This document shows positions 12,301 through 24,380 of a stretch of DNA of 64,000 nt, one piece after another. The stretch spans positions 1,274,762-1,338,761 of the forward strand of contig NC_067123.1 in assembly GCF_021347895.1 (NCBI RefSeq). Reading direction: 5' to 3'. The notes below the pieces were generated by a model that saw only the letters and a list, made by a program, of their open reading frames with translations, made no database searches and had not been told where the DNA came from. The number at the start of each line of letters is the position of its first letter. Position 1 is the first letter of the stretch. The stretch comes from Acanthochromis polyacanthus. Lineage: Eukaryota > Chordata > Actinopteri > Pomacentridae. Position numbers and translations under genes: made by a program.

Positions 12301-15300
12301 GGTGTGTTTCTACATCAGTGTGTGTTTCTACATCGGTGTGTTTCTACATCGGTGTGTTTCTACATCGGTGTGTTTCTACATCAGTGTGTGTTTCTACATC
12401 GGTGTGTTTCTACATCGGTGTGTTTCTACATCGGTGTGTTTCTACATCAGTGTGTGTTTCTACATCGGTGTGTTTCTACATCAGTGTGTGTTTCTACATC
12501 GGTGTGTTTCTACATCGGTGTGTTTCTACATCGGTGTGTTTCTACATCGGTGTGTTTCTACATCGGTGTGTTTCTACATCAGTGTGTTTCTACATCGGTG
12601 TGTTTCTACATCGGTGTGTTTCTACACCAGTGTGTGTTTCTACATCAGTGTGTTTCTACATCGGTGTGTTTCTACATCGGTGTGTTTCTACATCGGTGTG
12701 TTTCTACATCGGTGTGTTTCTACATCAGTGTGTGTTTCTACATCGGTGTGTTTCTACATCGGTGTGTTTCTACTTCGGTGTGTGTTTCTACATCGGTGTG
12801 TTTCTACATCGGTGTGTTTCTACATCGGTGTGTTTCTACATCAGTGTGTGTTTCTACATCGGTGTGTTTCTACTTCGGTGTGTGTTTCTACATCGGTGTG
12901 TTTCCACATCGGTGTGTTTCTACATCAGTGTGTGTTTCTACATCAGTGTGTTTCTACATCGGTGTGTTTCTACATCGGTGTGTTTCTACATCGGTGTGTT
13001 TCTACATCGGTGTGTTTCTACATCGGTGTGTTTCTACATCGGTGTGTTTCTACATCGGTGTGTTTCTACATCAGTGTGTGTTTCTACATCGGTGTGTTTC
13101 TACTTCGGTGTGTGTTTCTACATCGGTGTGTTTCTACATCGGTGTGTTTCTACATCAGTGTGTGTTTCTACATCGGTGTGTTTCTACATCAGTGTGTGTT
13201 TCTACATCGGTGTGTTTCTACATCAGTGTGTGTTTCTACATCGGTGTGTTTCTACTTCGGTGTGTGTTTCTACATCGGTGTGTTTCCACATCGGTGTGTT
13301 TCTACATCAGTGTGTGTTTCTACATCAGTGTGTTTCTACATCGGTGTGTTTCTACATCGGTGTGTTTCTACATCGGTGTGTTTCTACATCAGTGTGTGTT
13401 TCTACATCGGTGTGTTTCTACATCGGTGTGTTTCTACATCGGTGTGTTTCTACATCAGTGTGTGTTTCTAGATCAGTGTGTTTCTACATCAGTGTGTTTC
13501 TACATCGGTGTGTTTCTACATCGGTGTGTTTCTACATCGGTGTGTTTCTACATCAGTGTGTGTTTCTAGATCAGTGTGTTTCTACATCAGTGTGTTTCTA
13601 CATCAGTGTGTTTCTACATCGGTGTGTGTTTCTACATCGGTGTGTTTCTACATCAGTGTGTGTTTCTAGATCGGTGTGTTTCTACATCAGTGTGTGTTTC
13701 TACATCAGTGTGTTTCTACATCGGTGTGTTTCTACATCAGTGTGTTTCTACATCAGTGTGTGTTTCTACATCAGTGTGTTTCTACATCGGTGTGTTTCTA
13801 CATCAGTGTGTGTTTCTAGATCAGTGTGTTTCTACATCGGTGTGTTTCTACATCGGTGTGTTTCTACATCGGTGTGTTTCTACATCAGTGTGTGTTTCTA
13901 CATCAGTGTGTGTTTCTAGATCAGTGTGTTTCTACATCGGTGTGTTTCTACATCAGTGTGTTTCTACATCAGTGTGTGTTTCTACATCAGTGTGTTTCTA
14001 CATCGGTGTGTTTCTACATCAGTGTGTGTTTCTAGATCAGTGTGTTTCTACATCGGTGTGTTTCTAGATCAGTGTGTTTCTACATCGGTGTGTTTCTACA
14101 TCGGTGTTTTTCTACATCGGTGTGTTTCTACATCGGTGTGTGTTTCTACATCGGTGTGTTTCTACATCAGTGTGTTTCTAGATCAGTGTGTGTTTCTACA
14201 TCAGTGTGTTTCTACATCGGTGTGTTTCTACATCGGTGTGTTTCTACATCAGTGTGTTTCTACATCGGTGTGTTTCTACATCAGTGTGTTTCTAGATCAG
14301 TGTGTGTTTCTACATCAGTGTGTTTCTACATCGGTGTGTTTCTACATCGGTGTGTGTTTCTACATCGGTGTGTTTCTACATCGGTGTGTGTTTCTACATC
14401 GGTGTGTTTCTACATCAGTGTGTTTCTACATCGGTGTGTTTCTACATCGGTGTGTTTCTACATCAGTGTGTTTCTACATCGGTGTGTTTCTAGATCAGTG
14501 TGTTTCTACATCGGTGTGTTTCTACATCAGTGTGTTTCTACATCGGTGTGTTTCTACATCGGTGTGTTTCTACATCAGTGTGTTTCTACATCGGTGTGTG
14601 TTTCTACATCAGTGTGTTTCTACATCAGTGTGTTTCTACATCAGTGTGTTTCTACATCAGTGTGTGTTTCTACATCGGTGTGTTTCTACATCAGTGTGTT
14701 TCTACATCGGTGTGTTTCTACATCGGTGTGTTTCTACATCGGTGTGTTTCTACATCAGTGTGTTTCTACATCGGTGTGTTTCTACATCGGTGTGTTTCTA
14801 CATCAGTGTGTTTCTACATCAGTGTGTTTCTACATCAGTGTGTTTCTACATCGGTGTGTTTCTACATCAGTGTGTTTCTAGATCAGTGTGTGTTTCTACA
14901 TCGGTGTGTTTCTACATCGGTGTGTTTCTACATCGGTGTGTTTCTACATCAGTGTGTTTCTACATCGGTGTGTTTCTAGATCAGTGTGTTTCTACATCAG
15001 TGTGTTTCTACATCAGTGTGTTTCTACATCAGTGTGTTTCTACATCGGTGTGTTTCTACATCGGTGTGTTTCTACATCAGTGTGTTTCTACATCGGTGTG
15101 TTTCTAGATCAGTGTGTGTTTCTACATCAGTGTGTGTTTCTACATCGGTGTGTTTCTACATCAGTGTGTTTCTACATCGGTGTGTGTTTCTACATCAGTG
15201 TGTTTCTACATCAGTGTGTTTCTACATCAGTGTGTGTTTCTACATCGGTGTGTTTCTACATCGGTGTGTTTCTACATCAGTGTGTGTTTCTACATCGGTG

Positions 15301-17060
15301 TGTTTCTACATCGGTGTGTTTCTACATCAGTGTGTGTTCCTAGATCAGTGTGTGTTTCTACATCGGTGTGTTTCTACATCAGTGTGTGTTTCTACATCGG
15401 TGTGTTTCTACATCGGTGTGTTTCTACATCGGTGTGTTTCTACATCAGTGTGTGTTTCTACATCGGTGTGTTTCTACATCAGTGTGTTTCTACATCGGTG
15501 TGTTTCTACATCGGTGTGTTTCTACACCAGTGTGTGTTTCTACATCAGTGTGTTTCTACATCGGTGTGTTTCTACATCGGTGTGTTTCTACATCGGTGTG
15601 TTTCTACATCGGTGTGTTTCTACATCGGTGTGTTTCTACATCAGTGTGTGTTTCTACATCGGTGTGTTTCTACTTCGGTGTGTGTTTCTACATCGGTGTG
15701 TTTCTACATCGGTGTGTTTCTACATCGGTGTGTTTCTACATCAGTGTGTGTTTCTACATCGGTGTGTTTCTACTTCGGTGTGTGTTTCTACATCGGTGTG
15801 TTTCCACATCGGTGTGTTTCTACATCGGTGTGTTTCTACACCAGTGTGTGTTTCTACATCAGTGTGTTTCTACATCGGTGTGTTTCTACATCGGTGTGTG
15901 TTTCTACATCAGTGTGTGTTTCTACATCGGTGTGTTTCTACATCAGTGTGTGTTTCTACATCGGTGTGTTTCTACATCGGTGTGTTTCTACATCGGTGTG
16001 TTTCTACATCAGTGTGTGTTTCTACATCGGTGTGTTTCTACATCGGTGTGTTTCTACATCGGTGTGTTTCTACATCAGTGTGTGTTTCTAGATCAGTGTG
16101 TTTCTACATCAGTGTGTTTCTACATCAGTGTGTTTCTACATCGGTGTGTTTCTACATCAGTGTGTTTCTACATCAGTGTGTTTCTACATCAGTGTGTTTC
16201 TACATCGGTGTGTTTCTACATCAGTGTGTGTTTCTAGATCGGTGTGTTTCTACATCAGTGTGTGTTTCTACATCAGTGTGTTTCTACATCGGTGTGTTTC
16301 TACATCAGTGTGTTTCTACATCAGTGTGTGTTTCTACATCAGTGTGTTTCTACATCGGTGTGTTTCTACATCAGTGTGTGTTTCTAGATCAGTGTGTTTC
16401 TACATCAGTGTGTGTTTCTACATCGGTGTGTTTCTACATCGGTGTGTTTCTACATCGGTGTGTTTCTACATTAGTGTGTGTTTCTACATCAGTGTGTTTC
16501 TACATCAGTGTGTTTCTACATCAGTGTGTTTCTACATCAGTGTGTGTTTCTACATCAGTGTGTGTTTCTACATCAGTGTGTGTTTCTACATCGGTGTGTT
16601 TCTACATCGGTGTGTTTCTACATCGGTGTGTTTCTACATCGGTGTGTTTCTACATCGGTGTGTTTCTACATTAGTGTGTGTTTCTACATCAGTGTGTTTC
16701 TACATCAGTGTGTTTCTACATCGGTGTGTTTCTACATCGGTGTGTTTCTACATCGGTGTGTTTCTACATTAGTGTGTGTTTCTACATCGGTGTGTTTCTA
16801 CATCAGTGTGTTTCTACATCAGTGTGTTTCTACATCAGTGTGTTTCTACATCAGTGTGTTTCTACATCAGTGTGTTTCTACATCGGTGTGTTTCTACATC
16901 GGTGTGTTTCTACATCGGTGTGTTTCTACATTAGTGTGTGTTTCTACATCAGTGTGTTTCTACATCGGTGTGTTTCTACATCAGTGTGTTTCTACATCGG
17001 TGTGTTTCTACATCAGTGTGTGTTTCTACATCGGTGTGTTTCTACATGTACACTGGTGTG
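6302..17060. repeat. Giant 16/18-bp minisatellite, about 10.8 kb
   Basis: The unit is TGTGTTTCTACATCAG (16 bp) or the same with one extra TG (18 bp), repeated without unrelated interruption, roughly 640 copies by length. Common variants are CATCGG for CATCAG, TAGATCAG or TCGATCAG for TACATCAG, a 14-bp form TGTGTTTACATCAG between about 8.63 and 10.29 kb, ACTTCGG and CCACATCGG around 12.8-13.3 and 15.7-15.8 kb, and CATTAG only at 16.47-16.94 kb. Clustering of variants shows local block duplication. Because 16 and 18 bp differ modulo 3, all three plus frames stay open for long runs (up to 1,173 codons of Cys/Val/Ser/Phe-rich peptide); this is a repeat artefact, not a gene. The array ends in TG-rich degenerate copies at about 17040-17075. 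Confidence 0.98.
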
Positions 17061-18240
17061 TGTGTTTGTGTGTTTCTGCCACTTGTTGTTCAGCAGAATA
17101 AATGAATCCTTCAGATGCTGTCGCTCACCAGAACATTTGTCTTCGTCTCAGAAGAGAATAAATTATTTAGAATGAAAGATGACGAACGGAGAAGAGATCA
17201 GTGTGTGTTTCTGTTCAAATATTTGGTGTATTTTTTGACGGATTTTTTAAAAATAAAATTGCACAGAATTACAAAATTTAAATTTAAAAACAAAACCTGA
17301 CAGATGTTGATTTGAAAGGAATTTACAGTCTGTTTTTTCCACATTTTAACTGCATTTAAATTAGAGAAATATATAATTATTTTATGAATACAATTTAAAG
17401 TTCTGTTCAGATGTCACTATTCTAAAACTCGACTGGCACAATTTTTTCCAAACACAGCTGACATCTGTGACAGATGCTCTGGATCACTTTGTAATCTCGC
17501 GCACATGTTTTTCTTTAGCCCAAAATTAAAAATATTTGGCAGATTTATTTTGATACAATGTCCAAAGTTCTTCAAAAATCCATTGACATTTCTCTCCACA
17601 GACTATGATAACTTTACATCTGTTCAAAAAGAAGTTCTAGCTTTTACATCTTTAATTGTGAGACGTCATCTCCTCCTAAATTGGAAATCTACAAACACTC
17701 TGGATGAGTGAAGTCATGTCTTTCTTAAGACTAGAGAAAATAAGGTACTCCAGACAAGGTAATTTGAACAAATTTAACACGAAGTGGCAACCATTCATTT
17801 TATTTTTTAACATTAGTTAGACCCACACTCCTCCAAAACTCTTCCTGTGAGTTTTTTTCATGTTTTGTTTTTGCCCTGTTTTATAATTTCCTTTATCTTT
17901 TATTGTATTTTGTTTTTTTTTTTTGGTTTTGCTTTCTGGGGACTTACAAAATTGAAAAAAGATGTACACATATGTGATGATCATTTATACGAAAAGGTAT
18001 TCATTGTTTGATGTATACATGCCAATAAACATATGAGACGGAATTATTTTATGAATATTTGCTGTTATTTTCATAAATTTTTAAATTATTTTTATACTTC
18101 CATAATTTTTTTTGCATATTTTTCTGGCATCCTGTTGCAGAATTTTATTTTATTTTTTTTAAGCAGAATCTTGATCTGAGCCCGACAAACACTTTCTCTC
18201 AGATTAAACCTCCAAAGCTCCTGCAGCAGATTCCAGCCTG
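17061..18240. other. Non-coding, AT-rich
   Basis: Long A and T runs (for example near 17909-17922) and no supported exon. The stretch TGATGATCATTTATACG to AATAAACATATGAGACGG (about 17975-18040) looks like ordinary non-coding DNA. Confidence 0.55.
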
Positions 18241-18762
18241 TTAACCCGCCTCACCCTCCTCACCCTGCCTCACCCTCCTCACCCCGCCTCACCCTCCTCA
18301 CCCTCCTCACCCTCCTCACCCCGCCTCACCCTCCTCACCCTCCTCACCCCGCCTCACCCTGCCTCACCCCGCCTCACCCGCCTCACCCCGCCTCACCCTC
18401 CTCACCCCGCCTCACCCTCCTCACCCCGCCTCACCCCGCCTCACCCTCCTCACCCTCCTCACCCCGCCTCACCCTCCTCACCCCGCCTCACCCCGCCTCA
18501 CCCTCCTCACCCCGCCTCACCCTCCTCACCCCGCCTCACCCCGCCTCACCCTCCTCACCCCGCCTCACCCTCCTCACCCCGCCTCACCCCGCCTCACCCT
18601 CCTCACCCCGCCTCACCCTCCTCACCCCGCCTCACCCTCCTCACCCTCCTCACCCTCCTCACCCCGCCTCACCCTCCTCACCCCGCCTCACCCTCCTCAC
18701 CCCGCCTCACCCTCCTCACCCTCCTCACCCCGCCTCACCCTCCTCACCCTCCTCACCCCACC
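18241..18762. repeat. C-rich CCTCACCC minisatellite, G4-prone complement
   Basis: About 520 bp made of 9-10-bp units CCCTCCTCA and CCCCGCCTCA in irregular alternation, often paired as a 19-bp higher unit. The minus strand reads GGGTGAGGAGGGTGAGG and so on: runs of three or four G separated by 6-nt loops, which fits the usual G-quadruplex rule over nearly the whole array. The CpG sits only in the CCCCGCC unit. Confidence 0.96.
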
Positions 18763-20663
18763 ACATGGTGCCGGCAGGAGGCAGAGGAGACAAAACCAGC
18801 AGGAAAACAAGAGAAGCAGAAACGAAGGAGGATGGAGATGAGTTCAGCTGCAGCGCTGGAGGAGGATGGGTGAGGAGGATGGAGGAAATGGGGGAGGTGG
18901 AGGAGGATGGAGGAGTGATGGGGATGAATGGATGAGGAGGAAAGGGGGAGGAAGGCGTGCAGGAAATGAGAGGCAGGAGAAGCTGGTGAGCAGCAGAGAT
19001 AATGTGCAGGAATGCGCTGAAGGCAGCCGCTAATTATATAGAAAGAGCTGCAGCCTTAATTAGAACAAGAAGAAACACACATGCAGCTGAAACAAGGTGA
19101 AACATCCCATAATTTATTTGTCCCGCGGTCTGTTCCTGCTGGTGGCATTTAATAATGAACATGTGTGAGCATCTTGTGCTGTTAAACTCCCTCCTTTATG
19201 TGGAGGAGGAACAGACCGAAGCTGTTTTTATTCAACCATTTTCTGCTTTAACTCGTCTTTACTGGACTCATTTCACTCCGTTATTCTCTCTAATGAACTG
19301 GGAATCTGAAATATTAAAAGCTAATCACAGCTGCACCATTTATTGTTTCAGCATCGGCACGTCGTTTTAGAACTGTTTTGCTACTCGACAACAAAACTCT
19401 CGCAGTTCTTCTTTTCTACTTTAAAACAGAAAACTGACTAATAAAACCTAATTTACTCCATTTAAGATGCTGTCTGGGTAAATTACAAATATTATCTAGT
19501 AAAATACAGAAAAACTGTCACCCTGAAAACCTGTTTGTGTCAGAGCAGCTGGAACTGATTCTGCTAACAGTGCTATGCTAATGCTATCACTAAGAGGTTA
19601 GCTGTGGTTGTTAGCATGCTGCTAACGCTATCTGGTGTTGCTAAAGGCAGATGAACTTTAACAATCCCTCACATCTCTTTAGCTGAGAAACAACCTGTTA
19701 AAACCTGAACAAGAAACACAAACATCTCGACAAATCACACAGCGGCTAAAGCTACGCTAACAGCTAGCTGCTAAGCTAGCAGTCAGCCCCAAACATCAGC
19801 TATCAGTCTGTCTGGATCACCAGAAACAGTTCCGAACTTACACTCAGGATGTATTTATGAAGTTGTGTTTTAATTTAGTAATATTTTATTTATCTAGACG
19901 CGTTCTGCTGCTGTTTCCTCAACAGTTTTCTGATAAATAGTCCTGCTCCAACATCCCCGCAGCAGATGACTGTAATCTGCACTAATCCAGTGTTTCCTGC
20001 TCGTAATAATCCTCCGACTGTTCGATATCATCGACCTGCTCAGCGAATCTATTCACCGTGGAGTAAATAAGATGCTGCTGGAACACAGTGGAGCAGGAAT
20101 TAGAGGTGATTATGCTGACTGCAGCTTTACTCATTAGATTCTGAGTCTTTTCTTCTACATGCAGAATGAGACCAGCGTTGCTGCAGATGTCCTCCAGACC
20201 AGGGTGTGAACAGTCCCACAGCAATCCCTCAGTTTAGTGGAGCATTAAGCTGATCAATAGCTCTGCTGCAGTGGGAGATGCAGATTCACAGGAAGGCAGA
20301 GTGTGTTTCTGGTGTGTATCTGCTGGATAACCAGGTCTCCTGTCTCTGAACTACAGCGTTTCTTCTAGAAGTTAGCTTCTGAGGGAATGTCCAGACCCTG
20401 AACAAGCTGCCCGACGGCTCTCTGGGGGTTTTCTGCTGCTTTCATCAATCAGGTGTTTCTCTTGATTCTCAAAAAAATAGAAGCAGCATCCATCCAGAAC
20501 TCCGAGATGGAAGACTGGATGCTATTACAAACACTGAGTGGTTGGAAAAGACACAACGTATGGGGCACAGAGGAGGATAATCTGTTTACTGCAGCCCTAT
20601 CTTCTGTATATGCTAACTCTATAATCTGTTTACCCTAACTCTATACTCTGTACTCCCTCAGCC
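18763..20663. other. Non-coding
   Basis: 18.78-18.97 kb is purine-rich (GGAGGATGG-type phrases). 19.57-19.79 kb has several GCTAACGCTA/GCTAGCTGCTAAGCTAGC-like words that are frequent in fish intergenic DNA. No exon of epha10 or any other gene was found on either strand. If epha10 continues leftward, this is intron. Confidence 0.5.
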
Positions 20664-21075
20664 TATAATCTGTACGGGAGGTCGACTTTCATCAGAGCTC
20701 CGTTCCAACGGTGTGACGGAAGTCAGTTTTCACCATAAATCTGAACTCTGGTGAAAATGTAAACAAAGCCGTTCCTGCATCACGATATCGATCAGTTTAC
20801 GTGTTTACACTACTACAGTAACACAAACAGTCATCAGGTCACACTGAAACACGACTCTGTAGAAAATGTGAACTAAGTCTGACTGATGCTGGACCAGAAT
20901 GAAGTTAGTGAATGTAGAATAATCCAACATGGCGGCAAATGGAAACAAAGCGCCACATCACGACTGTTCAGACAGTATTCATCCACTCTGCTCACAAACT
21001 AGTTCCACTGAACCAGTTCAGACATAACAACCAAATGCTGTAAGTCGAGGACGTCATAAACCGAGGACCTCCTGT
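20664..21075. mobile_element. Candidate short inverted-terminal DNA element
   Basis: The left edge TACGGGAGGTC is matched at the right edge by the reverse complement TACAGGAGGTC (10 of 11), giving a segment of about 410 bp. The interior (cggaagtcag..., aacatggcggc..., gtcataaaccgagg) resembles a dispersed fish repeat. There is no transposase. No clean target duplication could be defined, so this could also be a repeat fragment of another class. Confidence 0.35.
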
Positions 21076-22639
21076 ATCCTGTATGTAACCCTATATTCTG
21101 TATACGCTAACTTTATATTCTGTAAACTTTAACCCTAACCCCATATATTCTGTGTTCCTACTAATCCCAACCCTTTTCTTTCTTTAACTCTCCTGCTAGC
21201 TTCGTTTCTCAGGAACAACAATGATCTTTAATTACACAAAGATGTCATAAAACCTAAATATCCCAGTAAACAGTTTCTATTTCATAATTAACTCCATTAA
21301 TAATCATTCTGTCAATATTTAGTGTAAATGTGTTCTTTACCTCTCAGATCAGGGTTCAATGACTAGAATTCACTACTTTTTCATAAAAATTTAACTTTTT
21401 TAAGGTACATTAAAAACACCTACATATAAAATATAATAGATTTAAATGACACTGACTTTTTAAAATTTTATTTTACATTTTGATTTTTTTAATGTTGATA
21501 AATTAACACCAGACATCTCTTCTGTTCAGGATGAAAATGTGAAATTAACTGTTATTTAAAATGTTGTTTACACCGGAATTGAATGAGAGTCGGCCATCTT
21601 TGGAACCCAGCATACTTTTATTTTGAAAATCCCCTAGTTATCTGGTGGGAAAATAGTAAACAGGATGCACTGACTACAGTACAACATCAAAATAAAAGCT
21701 CTGAAGAGTCACAATAAGCTTTGCCAACGGAAATGTGCTGATTTTTCAAAATAAAATACACCACCTCCAGCTGTGTTAGGCTGTCAAAATAAAAGCTGAA
21801 GGGAGCTTACCAAACAGTACTTCTTCCTGTTTCTTTGTCACATCTGTATGAATGGACAAAACACCTGCATGTTCACTTTCAAAATAAGAGTCCACACCTG
21901 GCAGTTACAGGAAGTCAACACAATTGTAAACAAAATGTCCTTAAATAAATTATACCAGACACAGAACCACAGCTGGACATGAATGGAACCTTTTCTAAAA
22001 ATGTAAAAATGGACTCAGAATGAGCCTTAAATCACTGCAGATATCTGAAGTTTTCTCCAACAATGAGAGGAGCTGTGCAGTGACGGCTGTTCTTGTCCGC
22101 TGACTCCAACTCCCACGCTGCATCGCACAACAATACAAGATGGAGTGTGAAAACAACATTCATCTGCTGGACGAGCTGCGAGGCGGCAGATTCTCTTTAC
22201 CTCATTTATTCTCACCTAAACCGACGTTTTCAGACGCTAAATGAGGAAATGTCGCCGATAAATCAGAGAATGGTGTTCGTCTGTCGTCTGCTTTTCTTTC
22301 TCCTTCTTTTCTTCTTCCTTTCTATTTCTTATCTGGATCTGTTCAGTTTGATCTCTGCATCAACCTCACGTCTCATTTCAAACCCTCTGCCTCCTTTTCC
22401 ATCATCTGTCTCTGATTTCACAGAAAAATCCTCTTTTTATTCAGTCATCCCTTCATTCCTAAGCAGCAGAACTCTGACGATTCAACAATTCAAAATCTAT
22501 AAAAATGTCTTCAGAAGTTGAAAATAATCTAATTATTTATCTTCAGAATGCTGAACATGAGGAAAAGATGAGAAAACCACCTGTAATCTTCTTCCAGGTT
22601 GTGAATAATTGAGGCTCCAGTTTAATATGGGATGTTTGA
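21076..22639. other. Non-coding, with AAAATAAAAG-rich repeat-like segment
   Basis: 21.6-21.9 kb contains four or five copies of a TTTTATTTTGA / TCAAAATAAAAG word in both orientations, spaced 70-120 bp, suggesting a decayed DNA transposon fragment. The rest is unremarkable. No coding exon supported. Confidence 0.4.
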
Positions 22640-24380
22640 TTTCCTCCAGTTTCCTCTGGTTCCAACACAAATCATCTCTTTATTTATCTCCTGTTTTCCT
22701 TTTCTAATTTCTACTAAAACCTAAACCAGAGAAAATCACCACATTTCTCTCTCATTTCAGAAAATATCTCCAACCTCTAACAGAAAAGGTTTGTTTAGTT
22801 CTGAAGTTCTCGCTTCTTGCTGCACAAATCATCAGTTTCACATAATTCCTGTAAAAGCCTGAAAGACAACATCGACTCCTTCTGTCCCCTCACTCTGTCC
22901 GGCTACCAGCTGACCCTTCATGCTGCTTTTATTCCCACCTTTTTCTAATTTTCTCGTCTGTCTTTGGTTTTAAATCCTCATTTTCTTCAGTCATCCTTTG
23001 AGTCTTGAGCTGTAATTGTTCATAAATTCTGACCTCAAAGGGAAACTCTGACAATTCTACATTTAAAACCTGATTAAAAGTCATAAAAACGTGTTTTAAA
23101 GCTGGAACTCTGAGCTGCATTTGAACCAACGGGCAGAAAACTGAGTCCAGTTAGTTTTAACCGAAGCTCCAGATTTTAACAGGATTCAAAAATCAACGAC
23201 AACTTTTTCTAAAAAGCACAAGATCTAACAGAAAATGTGGGTTCGTTTAGTAGCAGCGTTTCTCTTCCTGCTGCAGACGGAGTCATCCACAGACCATCAC
23301 AGCTTCACATTATTTCTGTACAACATCAGCATCCTTCTGTCTCCTCTCTGAGGCTCTTCCTGCAGATTTCCGGCTTTTACTGTCTGCCTCTGATTTCAGT
23401 AAATATAATTCTCATTTTATTCAATCCTCCACTGATTCCTAAACATTTTGTGTCCTTAAAGGGAACTCTGATGATTCTCCAACTCAAAACCTGCAGAAGT
23501 TATGAAAATTCTACTGATCCAACTGCACATGAGGAAAATGTGAGCAAAAGAGCCCATAAATTCATTTTCTTTCTCATCTGTTCCATCTTTTCTGTCGTTT
23601 TTCGTCTGTCTTTGCTTTAAAAAAATCCTCACCCATTGATTCCTGAACATCTCATTTCTTTAAAGAGGAACTCTGAAGGCTTTAGGATCCCAACTGACTT
23701 CTATGTCCTGAAAAAATCTGAAAATGTTCCAAAAACAACTTTTAAATCGTAGCTCAGAGCTGCAGCCAGAGATATGTTTTACTTCCATCAGTTTCCTCTG
23801 ATTTCAGCACAAATCATCTCTTTATCGTAGTAAAATCATTCCTTCTGTGTTCCTTCTTTCTAATTTCTACTAAACCTAAAACCAGTTGTGTTGCAAATCA
23901 GAGAAAATCATCACAATTACTCAGAAAATGGAAATCAGACAGGATGGTTTGTTTAGTTCTGAAGTTCTCACTTCCTGCTGCACAAATCATCAGTTTCACA
24001 TAATCGACTCCTTCTGTCTCCTCTTCTCTGACTTTTCTAAAGCTGCTGAAATGAAGTCAAACGTGTGAAAAAAGTTGCATCAAACACGTGTCCAGCTGTG
24101 CAAAAACTTTAAACTAAATATCACAAACACAGACCAGCAGAAATGAGACAGAATGTTGGTTTAGTAGCAGAGTTCTCACTTCCTGCTGCACAAATCATCA
24201 GTTTCATGATATTCCTGTAAAAAGCCTGAAAGACAACAACACTGACTCCTTCTGTCGCTTCTCTCTGACTTTTATAAACCTCAAAACCTGCTGACATGCT
24301 GCTAAAATGAAACCAAATATGTGTGGAAAAAGGAGCATCAACATGTGTCCAGCTGTAGCTCAGAGCTGCATTTCTAAATC
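22640..24380. repeat. Degenerate 0.4-1.1 kb duplications
   Basis: Related blocks recur. The phrase CTGCTGCACAAATCATCAGT or close variants is at about 22.82, 23.97 and 24.18 kb, with a weaker relative at 23.27 kb. The phrase CACAAATCATCTCTTTAT, followed by TTCTAATTTCTACTAAA, is at about 22.67 and 23.81 kb. Each block also has ACTCCTTCTGTC downstream. This is a diverged tandem duplication that lies directly before the 45-bp array. No coding potential seen. Confidence 0.75.

Noticed and set aside
10398..13919. 1,173-codon plus-strand open frame and its many overlapping relatives
   Set aside because: Pure product of the 16/18-bp repeat lacking stop words; all three frames are equally open, the peptide is a rotating Cys/Val/Ser/Phe motif and there is no start context or domain.
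6302..17060. Possible CRISPR-like array
   Set aside because: Units are directly joined with no unique spacers, and the context is a vertebrate genome.
22093..22521. 142-codon plus-strand frame with a hydrophobic run
   Set aside because: The Phe/Leu/Ser run comes from a T/C-rich stretch; no domain, splice context or homologue recognised.
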